Source of the DNA: Shewanella gelidimarina
Lineage (GTDB): Bacteria > Pseudomonadota > Gammaproteobacteria > Enterobacterales > Shewanellaceae
Direction of reading: 5' to 3'
NCBI RefSeq assembly: GCF_023283945.1
Contig: NZ_JAKIKW010000006.1
Location: forward strand, 143,336-207,335
DNA length: 64,000 nucleotides
Each line of letters starts with the position of its first letter. Position 1 is the first letter of the stretch. Position numbers and translations under genes: made by a program. Positions 43,092-53,581 of the stretch are shown here, one piece after another. The notes beneath the pieces are model-generated. The model saw nothing but the letters and a program-made list of their open reading frames with translations, did not search any database and was not told where the DNA came from.

Positions 43092-45662
43092 ATGACGAAC
43101 AATACGTTAGAACAGCAAGTGCTCGTATCAATAGTTAAAAACCCAGTCATTATCTTGCTGTCGACGGCATTGATTATTACAGGCATTACCGCATGTTCAT
43201 TTAAAGACTCTCCACCGATTGAACCCCGTGACGCGTCGATTGTATGGCCAAAACTGCAGCTCGAAGTAAAACCACAAGCAGAGATGGAAAAAACCATCGC
43301 GAAAATGGTCAGTGAGATGACGTTAGCGCAAAAAGTCGCGCAAATGATCCAGCCTGAGATCCGTAACATTACAGTCGAAGATATGCGCACATACGGTTTT
43401 GGCTCGTATCTTAATGGTGGTGGCTCATTCCCTAATGATGACAAACATGCCACTGCTGGAGACTGGATTGCGGTAGCTGAAGCTATGTATCAAGCATCGG
43501 TGGATGACTCTTTAGATGGTTCGAGCATTCCAACAATGTGGGGCACAGACGCTGTCCATGGACATAACAATGTGATTGGTGCGACGCTTTTTCCCCATAA
43601 CATTGGTCTTGGTGCTGCCAATAACACCGAGCTCATTGAACAGATTGCTGCCATTACCGCAAAAGAGGTCATGGTTACCGGTATAGATTGGGTGTTTGCG
43701 CCTACTGTTGCAGTGGTTCGTGATGACAGATGGGGCCGCAGTTATGAGGGCTATTCTGAAGATCCTGCCATTGTCAGAGCTTATGCCGCATCAATCGTGA
43801 AGGGCTTGCAAGGCTCGGCTGATCAAGATTTTTTGGGTGACGAAAGGGTGATCTCAACCGTAAAACATTTTTTGGGTGACGGCGGCACGGTCAACGGTAT
43901 CGACCAAGGTGATAATATCGTCACAGAACAAGTGCTATTTGATCTTCATGCGCAAGGCTATATCAGTGGATTAACTGTTGGCGCACAAACCGTGATGGCG
44001 TCTTTTAATAGCTGGCACGGAGTTAAAAACCACGGTAATAAATATCTACTAACAGATGTATTGAAAGATCAGCTGGGTTTCGATGGCTTTGTGGTTGGGG
44101 ATTGGAATGGTCACGGTCAAATTAAAGGCTGCAGTAATGAAAGCTGCCCGCAAGCTGCTAATGCAGGGCTAGATGTCTATATGGTGCCGACGGCTGCATG
44201 GAAGCCATTGTTTAATAATATAGTGGCACAGGTTAACAGTGGCGAGATCCCTATGGCGCGCATTGATGATGCAGTGACGCGTGTACTCAGAGTTAAGATG
44301 CGAGCAGGCTTATTTGATAAACCCAGTCCAGCGCAGCGCAGGTTATCGGGTAAAACGGAGTTAATTGGCGCAAAGGCGCATCGTGATGTGGCGAAGCAAG
44401 CGGTAAGAGAGTCGCTGGTGATGCTAAAGAATAATGGCAATATATTGCCATTATCACCGAACCAAGTGGTATTAGTGGCGGGCGATGCCGCTGATAACAT
44501 CGGTAAGCAATCAGGTGGTTGGACGATTACTTGGCAAGGTACTAATAATACCAATGCTGATTTCCCTGGTGGCAGCTCAATTTATGATGGCATTGAGTCA
44601 CAAGTATCAAAAGCGGGTGGCAAAACAATGCTAAGCCCAACAGGCGAGTTTGCGATTAAGCCAGATGTGGCGATAGTGGTATTTGGTGAAGAGCCTTACG
44701 CCGAAGGTCATGGCGATATTGATAATTTGGAGTATCAGCATGGTAATAAACAGGACCTCGCATTATTGCTAAAACTAAAGGCGCAGGGCATACCTGTTGT
44801 GGCCATTTTTATTAGCGGTAGACCTATGTGGGTCAATGCTGAGTTGAATGCTGCAGATGCCTTTGTCGCGGCATGGTTACCTGGTAGTGAAGGCGCTGGG
44901 GTTGCTGAAGTGTTGTTTAGTGATCCCGATGCTAAGACGCAGTTCGATATGAGCGGTAAGTTGTCTTTTTCTTGGCCAAAAAGCCCGACACAAATGGCGT
45001 TAAATCGCTTTGATGAAAACTATCAGCCATTGTTTCCTTACGGATATGGTTTGAGTTACGACGATAACACCGAGCTTGAGATCTTGAGTGAAGTTGCAGA
45101 GCTTAACAATGACAATCCGCAATGGGTTGCTATCTTTATCCGTTCAGTGCAATCACCTTGGATAATGTCGATCGGCAATAGCCACGAGCATCTCGCTGTT
45201 ACCAGCAGTGTCTTACAAAGTGAAACCGTGTATTTACGGACGGTTGATAAAGTTGTACAAGAAGATGCAAGACGGGTTGAGTTTAATGGTGAAGGGCTTG
45301 GTTATATTAATTTTAGCAGTCATTCGGCAAAAGATTTAAGTGCGGTCGTGGAGTCTAACTCAGTACTCTCTTTTGCCCTAAAAGTGGACAGTGATATTAG
45401 TGATGAGGTCTATATTGCTATGAGCTGTGATACTGACTGTGGCAAGCCATTAAACGTGACTGACGCGTTAATGGCCTTACCACAAAATGAGTGGCAGTCT
45501 GTTAGCATTGATCTTAAATGTTTCAGTGATTTAGGTGTTGATTTTTCCAAGGTAAACTCACCATTCTCATTGTCTACAGCAGGTAAATTAACGGTTAGCC
45601 TCGCCGATATTGAAATGCTGCCGCTCGATGATAATGAGCAAGCAATGATTCAGTGCCCGTAA
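43092..45662 (+). CDS. GH3 exo-beta-glucosidase, lipoprotein (CelD/ExoP-type)
   Basis: The 856-residue protein starts at ATG 43092 with GGGAA upstream. The N-terminal membrane segment ends in IITGITAC, a probable lipobox. The GH3 core has PTMWGTDAVHGHNN, DWVFAPTVAVVRDDRWGRSYEGY, VKHFLGDGG and the nucleophile motif VVGDWNGH (Asp near 337). The GH3_C domain has VLVAGDAADNIGKQSGGW. An additional C-terminal beta-sandwich of about 180 residues resembles the ExoP galactose-binding-like domain. It is likely an outer-membrane-anchored beta-1,4- or 1,3-glucan exohydrolase, acting with the divergent GH3 enzyme. Confidence 0.92.
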   Translation: MTNNTLEQQVLVSIVKNPVIILLSTALIITGITACSFKDSPPIEPRDASIVWPKLQLEVKPQAEMEKTIAKMVSEMTLAQKVAQMIQPEIRNITVEDMRTYGFGSYLNGGGSFPNDDKHATAGDWIAVAEAMYQASVDDSLDGSSIPTMWGTDAVHGHNNVIGATLFPHNIGLGAANNTELIEQIAAITAKEVMVTGIDWVFAPTVAVVRDDRWGRSYEGYSEDPAIVRAYAASIVKGLQGSADQDFLGDERVISTVKHFLGDGGTVNGIDQGDNIVTEQVLFDLHAQGYISGLTVGAQTVMASFNSWHGVKNHGNKYLLTDVLKDQLGFDGFVVGDWNGHGQIKGCSNESCPQAANAGLDVYMVPTAAWKPLFNNIVAQVNSGEIPMARIDDAVTRVLRVKMRAGLFDKPSPAQRRLSGKTELIGAKAHRDVAKQAVRESLVMLKNNGNILPLSPNQVVLVAGDAADNIGKQSGGWTITWQGTNNTNADFPGGSSIYDGIESQVSKAGGKTMLSPTGEFAIKPDVAIVVFGEEPYAEGHGDIDNLEYQHGNKQDLALLLKLKAQGIPVVAIFISGRPMWVNAELNAADAFVAAWLPGSEGAGVAEVLFSDPDAKTQFDMSGKLSFSWPKSPTQMALNRFDENYQPLFPYGYGLSYDDNTELEILSEVAELNNDNPQWVAIFIRSVQSPWIMSIGNSHEHLAVTSSVLQSETVYLRTVDKVVQEDARRVEFNGEGLGYINFSSHSAKDLSAVVESNSVLSFALKVDSDISDEVYIAMSCDTDCGKPLNVTDALMALPQNEWQSVSIDLKCFSDLGVDFSKVNSPFSLSTAGKLTVSLADIEMLPLDDNEQAMIQCP

Positions 45663-45746
45663 TCAGTCATTTGAGCTTGGTAAGTCACCCGTCACCAAAG
45701 CGGGCCTTGGTGGCTATCGAGTTGATTTATCGCCTAGTCAATTATT

Positions 45747-45800
45747 CACTATCACTATCACTATCACTATCACTATCACTATCACTATCACTCTCACTCT
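45747..45800. repeat. Hexanucleotide tandem repeat, CACTAT x7 plus CACTCT x2
   Basis: Nine consecutive 6-bp units (54 bp) lie about 85 bp after the GH3 stop and about 400 bp before the cysQ start. Copy number in such repeats is prone to slippage. Confidence 0.95.
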
Positions 45801-45921
45801 CATGATCACAACTTAAGCGTTTAACAAGCCAACTTATCTTGGTCGATAGAGTGTGGATACCGACAATCTTAGTGTTGTTATCTTCATACCAAATTCACCA
45901 GTAACAAAGCGTTAGCGGTTG

Positions 45922-45963
45922 AAAACGCCTCTGAAACGAGCATTTTCAAGTAGAACGGGTATA
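45922..45963. repeat. Solo end of a MITE-like repeat
   Basis: The segment AACGCCTCTGAAACGAGC and onward to AGAACGGGTATA is nearly identical to the right end of the element at 56808-57071. Its left partner is missing here. Confidence 0.7.
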
Positions 45964-46197
45964 TTATGGCTAAGCTCTGGAGAGGTTGATATTGTTGTGG
46001 CGATAAATGCCAGGTATCGCGAGATGTAATTTGAATAAAGCGATTGAATACGCATGTAGCATAGCGCTAACACTATTTTTGTTTATGAGACTGGCTTAGT
46101 CTCTTTTAGACCGAGATTGAGCAATTGGTTATTAAATTTTGTTTTGGGTCGATGGCATAATGGTCGGCTGGAAATATTAAGCATAAGAGAGAACACC

Positions 46198-47031
46198 TTG
46201 AGTCGGATTGAAACAGAAACGTCAGTAGAACAACGCAACCGTAAAACAGCGATTTTCAATCCCGTTTGGTTGGAATCGATAGTCGATATTGCTGTCGCTG
46301 CAGGCGATGCAATTATGACGGTTTATGCGACAGATGATTTTACGATTGATGTTAAATCGGATGATAGCCCTGTTACCGCCGCCGATCTAGCAAGCCATAA
46401 CGTCATCGTGGCCGCACTTGCTAAGCTAACGCCGAATATTCCGATTCTGTCTGAAGAGTCAACGACGATAGCATGGGATGAAAGAAAGCAATGGCAGTCT
46501 TACTGGTTAATAGATCCATTGGATGGTACCAAAGAATTTATAAAACGAAATGGTGAGTTTACCGTTAACATCGCCTTTATTCATCAAGGGCAAGCGATAG
46601 CAGGTGTTGTTTACGCTCCTGTTTTAGATAAATGTTACTTTGGCAGTCACGATGGTGGTGCTTGGTTGAAACAAGCAGGTACACAACGACCACTGGTTAA
46701 AATAGACTTGGATAAGCAAGCCGTACCACGAGTGGTCGGCAGCCGCTCGCATATTAGTCCAGGTTTACAAACTTATTTGCAAGCACTTGGCGAGCATGAA
46801 ATGAAGAGTGTGGGTAGTTCACTTAAGTTCTGTTTACTGGCTGAAGGCGAAGCTGATATATATCCACGATTGGGTCTGACGAGCGAATGGGATACTGCTG
46901 CAGCCCAAGCTGTCTTAGAGAGTGCTGGTGGAAAAGTGCTGCAATATGGCAGTGAAACCGCACTGGATTACAATCAAAAGTCAGATATTTTGAATCCATA
47001 CTTTATTGCTTATGCGCCGCACTGGGTTTAG
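46198..47031 (+). CDS. cysQ: 3'(2'),5'-bisphosphate nucleotidase
   Basis: The inositol-monophosphatase-fold enzyme removes the 3'-phosphate of PAP/PAPS in sulfur assimilation. Motifs are VTAADLASHNVI, ILSEES, the metal site WLIDPLDGTKEF, and GLTSEWDTAAAQAVLE. There is no in-frame ATG before residue AIMTVY, so initiation must use a non-ATG codon. I chose TTG 46198, preceded by AGAGAG, giving 277 residues (usual 246-270). A longer reading from TTG 46117 is possible but has no ribosome site. Confidence 0.88.
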   Translation: MSRIETETSVEQRNRKTAIFNPVWLESIVDIAVAAGDAIMTVYATDDFTIDVKSDDSPVTAADLASHNVIVAALAKLTPNIPILSEESTTIAWDERKQWQSYWLIDPLDGTKEFIKRNGEFTVNIAFIHQGQAIAGVVYAPVLDKCYFGSHDGGAWLKQAGTQRPLVKIDLDKQAVPRVVGSRSHISPGLQTYLQALGEHEMKSVGSSLKFCLLAEGEADIYPRLGLTSEWDTAAAQAVLESAGGKVLQYGSETALDYNQKSDILNPYFIAYAPHWV

Positions 47032-47239
47032 GTATTAATGATTAAACAATAGTGTTAAAAAAATTAGTGTTTAAGTCATATGTTTGAGGATTAGCTTTTA
47101 AGTCTCTAAGCATTAGCTTTTAGGCATTGGTGTTAAACAATAGCGTTCAATAAGAAAGCGCTTAAAGGCTTTGTGTACTAAGGCATGTTGCCTCAATAGT
47201 ATCATTAGAATGATCACTACGATTATGGGAGAGGGTTAA

Positions 47240-48145
47240 ATGTTACGGATTGGCATCGATCTTGGTGGTACAAAAATTGAGTTAGTTGCATTGAACCATG
47301 AAGGCGAAGAGCTTTTTCGTAAACGTGTGCCTACGCCCAGAGAGTATGTGGCGACCTTAGATGCGATAGAAGCCATGATTAATGAAGCCGAGTCTCAACT
47401 TGGCGAAACTGGTACTGTTGGCGTGGGGATCCCTGGTGTGATATCACCTTATTCAGGTTTGGTTAAAAATGCCAATTCAACATGGATCAATGGCCATCCA
47501 CTGGATGTCGATTTAGGTCAACGCCTCGATCGCGAAGTTCGAATTGCTAATGATGCTAATTGCTTTGCCGTGTCTGAAGCTATGGATGGCGCAGCAGCCG
47601 GTAAAGGCATGGTTTTTGGCGTGATTATTGGTACTGGTTGCGGAGGAGGGCTTGCCATTAATGGTAAAGCTCATGGTGGTGGTAATGGCATTGGTGGCGA
47701 ATGGGGGCATAATCCTCTGCCATGGATGAGTGCTGATGAGTTTAATTCGACCCGTTGTTTTTGTGGTAATCGAAACTGTATTGAAACCTTCATCTCTGGT
47801 ACCGGATTTGTACGTGACTATAAGCAGGCGGGCGGCGATGCGACAAGCGGAATTGAAATCGCTGCAAGAATCGAAACCGGAGAGATACTTGCTAAAGAGG
47901 CATTTGAGCGGTACATCGATAGGTTAGCGCGTTCACTGGCCCATGTGATTAATATTTTAGACCCTGATGTGATAGTGCTTGGTGGTGGCGTTTCTAATAT
48001 TGAAGCACTCTATTCATTGTTGCCAAATATTCTATCTAAATATGTGCTTGGCGGTGAATGTCGAACGCCTGTAGTGCAAAATATGTATGGTGGCTCCTCT
48101 GGCGTTCGCGGTGCAGCTTGGCTTTGGAGCAAGCACGAGATATAG
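47240..48145 (+). CDS. mak: ROK-family fructokinase
   Basis: The 301-residue sugar kinase shows the ROK phosphate motif [54 protein letters not shown] (catalytic Asp), GTGCGGG, the zinc site [10 protein letters not shown] then [10 protein letters not shown], and a C-terminal [11 protein letters not shown]. These follow E. coli Mak (YajF) along the whole length, so fructose or mannose phosphorylation is likely; NagK is the near relative. GAGAGGG precedes the ATG. A terminator follows 35 bp after the stop, so it is a single gene. Confidence 0.9.
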   Translation: MLRIGIDLGGTKIELVALNHEGEELFRKRVPTPREYVATLDAIEAMINEAESQLGETGTVGVGIPGVISPYSGLVKNANSTWINGHPLDVDLGQRLDREVRIANDANCFAVSEAMDGAAAGKGMVFGVIIGTGCGGGLAINGKAHGGGNGIGGEWGHNPLPWMSADEFNSTRCFCGNRNCIETFISGTGFVRDYKQAGGDATSGIEIAARIETGEILAKEAFERYIDRLARSLAHVINILDPDVIVLGGGVSNIEALYSLLPNILSKYVLGGECRTPVVQNMYGGSSGVRGAAWLWSKHEI

Positions 48146-48179
48146 AGCGCGCGATGTTTTACCGCTAAAGATCACGACG

Positions 48180-48206
48180 AAGCCATATCGAGTATATGGC
48201 TTTTTG
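48180..48206 (+). terminator. Terminator of mak
   Basis: AAGCCATAT / ATATGGCTT stem with a 5-base loop and a short T-run. Confidence 0.75.
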
Positions 48207-48329
48207 ATCTCTGTACTACATGCTTCATGTTGGCTTTTTAAAGGCGGCGGCCAAGAATAATCGCTAACCTTACCACTTGAGAAGCATGCTAAACTTGCAA
48301 TTCTGTTCAGTCATTTCTGGTTTCATCTC

Positions 48330-49067
48330 ATGTTTTTGTTAAAGAAGATCGTTTCTCAGCTATTTATGCCTGTGCCCTTGGTGATCATCTTCATTGTCCT
48401 TAGCTTTGTGGTGATCCGTAATCGAAAGTTGGCAAAAAGCCTGTTAGCGATGGCGGGGGGGGTATTAATTATTCTGTGCAGCAGCATGGGCAGCAACACA
48501 CTATTAGTCCCGTTAGAAGATAAATACCCTGTGAATAATGAGCCTATGGGTAAAGGTTGCTTGGTGATGGTGTTAGGCAACAGTCATGATGAGGCTGATA
48601 ATCATACTGCGGTGCAGCAGTTATCAAACACGGCGCTGGCCCGTTTGAGTGAAGGGATAAGACAACTTTCATTAGGAGAAGACTGTAAGCTTGTGGTCAG
48701 CGGCTGGAGCGGGGGGACTAACAAAAGAGCCCATGCCGATGTTATGTTTGATGCTGCGGTAGAGCTTGGAGTCAACCCAAATTCCATTATCAAGTTTCCG
48801 TTAGCAAAAGACACCATAGAAGAAGCACAGTATATGCAATGGGAAGTGGTAGATGCGCCTTTTCGCTTGGTGACCTCAGCAAGCCATATGCCGCGTTCTA
48901 TGGCGATATTTGAACATGCAGGATTAAATGTAACTGCTGCGCCGACGGATTTCGCTCAAAGACAAACCTATTGGTGGTATTTTGATGCTGAAAGTTTGTT
49001 ATCGTCACAGCGTGCTATCCACGAGTATCTCGGTTTACTTTGGTTTAAACTAAAGCGTGTAATTTGA
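48330..49067 (+). CDS. elyC: ElyC/SanA/YdcF-family envelope protein (DUF218)
   Basis: The 245-residue protein has two N-terminal membrane segments (VPLVIIFIVLSFVVI and SLLAMAGGVLIILCS) and a periplasmic DUF218 domain: LVMVLGNSHDE, RLSEGIRQL, VVSGWSGGTNKRAHADVM, DTIEEAQYM and LVTSASHMPRSMAIFEHAGL. E. coli ElyC is an envelope-biogenesis factor linked to peptidoglycan and lipid-carrier metabolism. Length and topology match ElyC. Confidence 0.82.
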   Translation: MFLLKKIVSQLFMPVPLVIIFIVLSFVVIRNRKLAKSLLAMAGGVLIILCSSMGSNTLLVPLEDKYPVNNEPMGKGCLVMVLGNSHDEADNHTAVQQLSNTALARLSEGIRQLSLGEDCKLVVSGWSGGTNKRAHADVMFDAAVELGVNPNSIIKFPLAKDTIEEAQYMQWEVVDAPFRLVTSASHMPRSMAIFEHAGLNVTAAPTDFAQRQTYWWYFDAESLLSSQRAIHEYLGLLWFKLKRVI

Positions 49068-49173
49068 GCCGCGGTGTAAGTCCATAGTAAGGCTACTCAT
49101 CTTACCGTTGTGAGCGAATATTAAGGCCAGATATTTTGGCGAGATTGTTACTCTTTATACCGACGAGTCAGCG

Positions 49174-49911
49174 ATGGCTGTAGAGTCATTTTATGTTAAT
49201 CAACTTATAGTAGACACCACATTGGAAGTATCGAATTTAGAACCGCTGTTCATTAAACCCGAGAATAAACGTAATGGATTAACGCTGACGTTTGCCGGTA
49301 TCACCGGGCTCACTATCGGGATAGGACTCTTTATTAACGGCAGCCATCTATTTGCACCTGGTATTGTATGTTTCGCTTTCGGTGCTATTTCAGCTGTGCT
49401 CGGTGTCTCTAAGATATTTGAGCCTGAAGTGACGGTAAGTATTGATACCGATGGGATCCGCTACTTTCATCGCCGTGGTGAGGTTAAAATAGATTGGGAT
49501 AATATTCAAAGATTTGATCAGCCAAGAGTGATTCAAGGTCTGGAGACACTCACTTTGCCCTATGTAGGGTTAAAGCTGAAGTTAATAGGCCCCATTTTGG
49601 ATTGTATCTCACTGCGCTTGGCTTCGGGATTACTGACCGAGCAAAGACCGCTATTGATGACTGCGTCGGCGCAAGATGAAGATCTATCGACATTAGAAAA
49701 CCAAATGAGTGAAGAGTTCACGCCCTTTATTGAAGACGATAGTCGTTATAAAGGCGTACTGGCTATGTTTGGCCATCGATGCCGTATATTGGGCAGTCAT
49801 TTAGGTTTTCATCTTTATATCGCCACAGATGCTTTAGATAGGCCTGCGGACGAGTTTATTGCACTCGTGCGCGAGTATCAAAGATTGGCTTTGGTCGATA
49901 GAGCTAATTGA
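49174..49911 (+). CDS. Membrane protein of unknown function (DUF2982-like)
   Basis: The 245-residue protein has two membrane segments around residues 35-75 (LTFAGITGLTIGIGLFI, LFAPGIVCFAFGAISAVLGV). A cytosolic domain follows with VSIDTDGIRYFHRRGEVKIDWDNIQRF. I believe it belongs to the DUF2982 family, found in Shewanella and Vibrio, but this is from memory. There is no functional clue. It ends before a bidirectional terminator shared with bactofilin. Confidence 0.7.
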   Translation: MAVESFYVNQLIVDTTLEVSNLEPLFIKPENKRNGLTLTFAGITGLTIGIGLFINGSHLFAPGIVCFAFGAISAVLGVSKIFEPEVTVSIDTDGIRYFHRRGEVKIDWDNIQRFDQPRVIQGLETLTLPYVGLKLKLIGPILDCISLRLASGLLTEQRPLLMTASAQDEDLSTLENQMSEEFTPFIEDDSRYKGVLAMFGHRCRILGSHLGFHLYIATDALDRPADEFIALVREYQRLALVDRAN

Positions 49912-49965
49912 AGCGGATAAATACTTAACCTATAAAAGTATAGAGCTAAAAAAACTAATGATATA

Positions 49966-50009
49966 AAAACTAAGTTTATAAAGCCTTGCTGTTTTATAAA
50001 CTTAGTTCT
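49966..50009. terminator. Bidirectional terminator
   Basis: AACTAAGTTTATAAA pairs with TTTATAAACTTAGTT between convergent genes, with A- and T-rich flanks. Confidence 0.75.
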
Positions 50010-50019
50010 TAGCTAATTA

Positions 50020-50436
50020 TCAGCTAGTGGATAATTGTGCATCTTCAATTTGTGCTGGTTTAACGGCTTCTTGTTTGTCTACTGAAGAGGCGGGTAAAAA
50101 GGCTATTTCGTCACGAACACGCATTCCTATAAACTGGCCGCCTTCAAAAATCTCCATCGATTGACAAGCCACTTCACCGTCAACAACACCAGTACTGGTT
50201 ATATTGAGCTTATTGCAGTTTAATTTGCCACGAAAGGTGCCTGATACTCGCAGTTCTTGGCAATTCAATACGCCATCGATTAGGCCATCTTGTTCAATGG
50301 TGATGTTACTTGTGGATTGGATGTCACCATAAACTTCACCAGAGACTAATGCCTCTGCGCTGAATTCACTCTCTCCCGTCAGTTTGGTTCCTTGGGCAAT
50401 ATAAGTGAGCCCACCGCTTCTTTTTCTGTTAAACAT
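50020..50436 (-). CDS. Bactofilin (polymer-forming cytoskeletal protein)
   Basis: The protein has 138 residues from ATG 50436 (MFNRKRSGGLTYIAQGT); a TTG at 50457 would add seven. The DUF583/bactofilin beta-helix core is clear: LTGESEFSAEALVSGEVYGDI, ITIEQDGLIDGVLNCQELRVSG and LNITSTGVVDGEVACQSMEIFEGG. It forms filaments used as scaffolds at the membrane, for example for cell-shape or polar polysaccharide machinery. It is a single gene. Confidence 0.9.
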   Translation of the reverse strand: MFNRKRSGGLTYIAQGTKLTGESEFSAEALVSGEVYGDIQSTSNITIEQDGLIDGVLNCQELRVSGTFRGKLNCNKLNITSTGVVDGEVACQSMEIFEGGQFIGMRVRDEIAFLPASSVDKQEAVKPAQIEDAQLSTS

Positions 50437-50614
50437 AAATGCGCCGCTGTTAGTCAAGGTAGCTTGATGTTACCTTGAAAAAAAACATTTAAAAACCACT
50501 TATATTTGGCACTCGCTGTCATTATTTTGGCTCTTCAGCATGGGAGAGGACTAGTGTTCATTGGAGAAAAGGATTTATGGCAAGAGATATTAGTATGAAA
50601 AATATCCGTGTTAA

Positions 50615-51091
50615 TCAGGTCTTAATTAATATTGCATTGGATGGACAAGGCGCAACGCAGGCACCGCAACCCGTGCAAGCATCAATATCAATGTTAGGTT
50701 GAGGCGCTTTGCCTATCGCCATGGTAAAGCTGATAGCGCTTACATCACAAGCATCTTTACAACTTTGGCACCATATGCCTTGATAGGCCATGCAAGTGTC
50801 TTGTATTGAGGCGGTGACTTCCCAAGGCGCAGCGCTGGTGTCGGTAAATAAAGGTTCTGGACAAACATCAACGCAGCGCTGACAGAAAGTACATTCATCA
50901 ATGTTAAAATTGACTTCGGGAAAACCACCATCACCTCTGATGATGATGTTGGTTTCACACGCTTCAATACATTTATTGCAGCGGGTGCATTCATCAGTAA
51001 ATTCGATGTCTTTTTTCACCCAAGGAAGATGAACTGCATCATTCTTTTTACGGTTAAAAAGACGACGTCGACTTTGATTGATACTGTTCAT
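50615..51091 (-). CDS. napF: NapF-type ferredoxin
   Basis: The 158-residue iron-sulfur protein has the NapF pattern: N-terminal SRRRLFNRKK, then CTRCNKCIEAC, CTFCQRCVDVCPEPLF, an irregular CMAYQGIWCQSCKDACD cluster and CTGCGACVAPCPSNAI. This gives four 4Fe-4S-type sites in E. coli NapF order. NapF takes part in maturation of, or electron supply to, the periplasmic nitrate reductase NapA. No other nap genes are next to it. It lies 63 bp after the galE stop side, facing the same way as galE and galU. Confidence 0.9.
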   Translation of the reverse strand: MNSINQSRRRLFNRKKNDAVHLPWVKKDIEFTDECTRCNKCIEACETNIIIRGDGGFPEVNFNIDECTFCQRCVDVCPEPLFTDTSAAPWEVTASIQDTCMAYQGIWCQSCKDACDVSAISFTMAIGKAPQPNIDIDACTGCGACVAPCPSNAILIKT

Positions 51092-51154
51092 CCGCTGTAC
51101 TCTTGGTTTTGTCGATAGTGCGTTAATGCATCACTAACTAAACGTATTGTTTGT

Positions 51155-52168
51155 TTAGCTGCTGTAGCCATTAGGGTTACTTGACTGCCAATGCCAACTA
51201 CTTTGCGCCATATCATCAATATTATGCGTTGCTTGCCAATTAAGCTCCGTTAGGGCTTTTTGTGGATTAGCATAACAAGCGGCTATATCGCCAGCTCGCC
51301 TTGCAACCAATTGATATTTTATGACGGTGCCGCTGGCTTTTTCAAATGCTTTAACCATTTCTAGCACACTATAGCCTTGACCTGTGCCTAGGTTATAAGT
51401 CACTAGACCCGGCTGGGTGCGGAGTTTATCAAGTGCTCTTAAATGACCAATAGCTAAGTCAACCACATGGATGTAATCACGCACACCTGTGCCATCAACG
51501 GTATCGTAATCATCACCAAATACACTGAGTTGCTCTCGTTTTCCTACCGCAACTTGGGTAATGAACGGCATCAGGTTATTGGGAATATCATTTGGATCTT
51601 CACCAATCAAACCACTGTCGTGAGCGCCAACAGGGTTAAAGTACCTTAGAAGGGCAATATTCCAACTTGAATCAGCGTGGTGTAGATCTGCGAGTATATG
51701 TTCAACCATCAATTTCGATTGCCCATAAGGGTTAGTCGCACTGGTTGGAAAATCTTCCGTTATCGGCAAGGATGCCGGATCGCCATAAACCGTTGCGGAA
51801 GAGCTGAATACTAAATTCTTGACGTTAAACTCGTGCATTACTTGGCATAAAACAAGGGTGCCAGTAACGTTGTTTTCATAGTAACGAAGCGGTTGCTCTA
51901 CAGATTCGCCTACGGCTTTAAAGCCTGCAAAATGAATGACAGACTCAATATCGTGGTCGGTAAACACCTTTTGTAAAAAAGGTTTGTTCAGAACATCGCC
52001 TTGGCAAAAGGTCACAGATTTACCCGTGATTGTCTCGACGCGCTCTAATGCAGTGACACAAGAGTTACTTAGATTATCGACGATCACGACATCGCTGCCG
52101 CTGTTAAGCAGTTCGACTACTGTATGCGTGCCGATATAACCAGCACCACCTGTTACCAAAATTGTCAT
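51155..52168 (-). CDS. galE: UDP-glucose 4-epimerase
   Basis: The 337-residue SDR protein shows [48 protein letters not shown] (Tyr and Lys), [13 protein letters not shown] and [11 protein letters not shown]. It interconverts UDP-glucose and UDP-galactose. It is 50 bp downstream of galU in the same direction, so UDP-glucose production and epimerisation are coupled and could feed the polysaccharide loci. Confidence 0.96.
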   Translation of the reverse strand: MTILVTGGAGYIGTHTVVELLNSGSDVVIVDNLSNSCVTALERVETITGKSVTFCQGDVLNKPFLQKVFTDHDIESVIHFAGFKAVGESVEQPLRYYENNVTGTLVLCQVMHEFNVKNLVFSSSATVYGDPASLPITEDFPTSATNPYGQSKLMVEHILADLHHADSSWNIALLRYFNPVGAHDSGLIGEDPNDIPNNLMPFITQVAVGKREQLSVFGDDYDTVDGTGVRDYIHVVDLAIGHLRALDKLRTQPGLVTYNLGTGQGYSVLEMVKAFEKASGTVIKYQLVARRAGDIAACYANPQKALTELNWQATHNIDDMAQSSWHWQSSNPNGYSS

Positions 52169-52218
52169 CTCAATATCCTTTACGACTTTGCTTTTTTACT
52201 CATGAAGTGAAATAAGTA

Positions 52219-53124
52219 TTAAAGACTTTTCACTATGTCTTTTAGATACTTGGCAAACTCTGGACCAATATCTTTATGGCGCAGTGCATGCTCTACATTG
52301 GCTTTCATATAGCCCAACTTATTACCGCAGTCATGACTTTTACCTTGCATGTAATAGGCATTAACCGTTTGATTTTCCATCAGCATGGCAATCGCATCGG
52401 TTAATTGAATCTCATCAGCTACACCCGCTGGCGTCTTTGCTAGGTACTTCCAAATATCAGCTGGAAGAACGTAACGGCCAACGACACCCAAATTAGACGG
52501 TGCTTGATCAACATCTGGTTTTTCAACTAATTGGGTAAGCGGAAGTGATTGACCGGGTTTTAGCTCTTGGCCACCAATGTCTGCAATACCGTATTGATCG
52601 ACTTGATCGTGTGGCACGCCTTCAACCATTATCTGGCCGACTTCGGTTTCGTCATATAACGCAACCATTTGTGCTAAATTGTCTTTGGCTAAATTACAGC
52701 TAGCATCATCTATAATAACGTCAGGCAATAACACCGCAAAAGGGGCATCACCAACAATGGTTTTAGCACAAAGAATGGCATGGCCTAAACCTTTTGCTTG
52801 CGCCTGACGCACACTAATAATGGCCACATCAGCAGGGCAAATTGATTGCACTTCTGCCAGTAACTGTCTTTTCACTCGGCGCTCAAGGTGCGCTTCAAGC
52901 TCAAAACTGGTGTCGAAATGGTTTTCAACGGAATTCTTACTGGCGTGGGTGACCAGAACGATTTCTTTAATCCCCGCAGCGATAGCTTCTTTTACAACAT
53001 ATTGGATAAGGGGCTTATCCATAACGGGCAGCATCTCTTTAGGCATCGCTTTTGTTGCTGGTAACATCCGTGTACCAAGACCTGCGACGGGGATAACTGC
53101 TTTTAGAATCTTATGTTGTTTCAT
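52219..53124 (-). CDS. galU: UTP-glucose-1-phosphate uridylyltransferase
   Basis: The 301-residue protein has [17 protein letters not shown] and [48 protein letters not shown] and a [12 protein letters not shown] tail, as in GalU. It makes UDP-glucose from UTP and glucose-1-phosphate. This is the intact copy; a second galU is disrupted at 493-632. Transcription is with galE. Confidence 0.96.
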   Translation of the reverse strand: MKQHKILKAVIPVAGLGTRMLPATKAMPKEMLPVMDKPLIQYVVKEAIAAGIKEIVLVTHASKNSVENHFDTSFELEAHLERRVKRQLLAEVQSICPADVAIISVRQAQAKGLGHAILCAKTIVGDAPFAVLLPDVIIDDASCNLAKDNLAQMVALYDETEVGQIMVEGVPHDQVDQYGIADIGGQELKPGQSLPLTQLVEKPDVDQAPSNLGVVGRYVLPADIWKYLAKTPAGVADEIQLTDAIAMLMENQTVNAYYMQGKSHDCGNKLGYMKANVEHALRHKDIGPEFAKYLKDIVKSL

Positions 53125-53581
53125 TATCTTCCTACTTTTACTATCAACGGATTAATGTCTTAGCTTTATTCTATACTGAAATTTAATCAGGTGTGCTTTG
53201 ATTTTGGCGAAGCTGATTGATATTTATTAAATTTGAAGCTTGTAAGGCGAATTTTTCATCGTATATTGTTTAGCGAGTATCCAATGTTCCTTAAGCCTCT
53301 TTGCTCAGTAATTTATGCCAGTGCAGGATTAAAGCTCCCTTCTACGCTTTTTAGTGAAGTATTTTATGGTTTGGCGTTAAAAATCCAACCAAGGTGTAAA
53401 TGTAGGCGTACATTAAATTCACTGTTAATAAAAGCATTTATTGGCATAGATAGATATGCGTAACTTATTCGTTACATTCAGTAGGCCGTAACGAGTAAAG
53501 AATAAACTGTGATCTAGTTAACAAAAAACCGAGTTTGGTTAACTATGGAGACAGGCAATAGTTACGAGTGTTTTTATCACC
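53125..53581. promoter_or_regulatory. Divergent galU/phhA regulatory region
   Basis: About 457 bp contain a TyrR-type box at 53395-53412. An open frame of 76 codons at 53233-53463 has no family features, overlaps the box and is probably not a gene. Confidence 0.5.
53395..53412 (+). promoter_or_regulatory. TyrR/PhhR box
   Basis: TGTAAATGTAGGCGTACA fits the TyrR box TGTAAA-N6-TTTACA, perfect on the left half and 4 of 6 on the right. It also contains the inner dyad AATGTA-N4-TACATT. It lies about 170 bp before phhA, and a TyrR regulator is encoded downstream. Confidence 0.6.

Larger units (their letters stand above)
45663..46197. other. Intergenic region with a hexanucleotide tandem repeat and a MITE end
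   Basis: No gene is recognised. The region contains the CACTAT repeat (45747-45800) and a solo repeat end (45922-45963), both listed separately. Confidence 0.5.

Noticed and set aside
53233..53463. 76-codon open frame upstream of phhA
   Set aside because: No family features, and it overlaps the TyrR box and promoter region.
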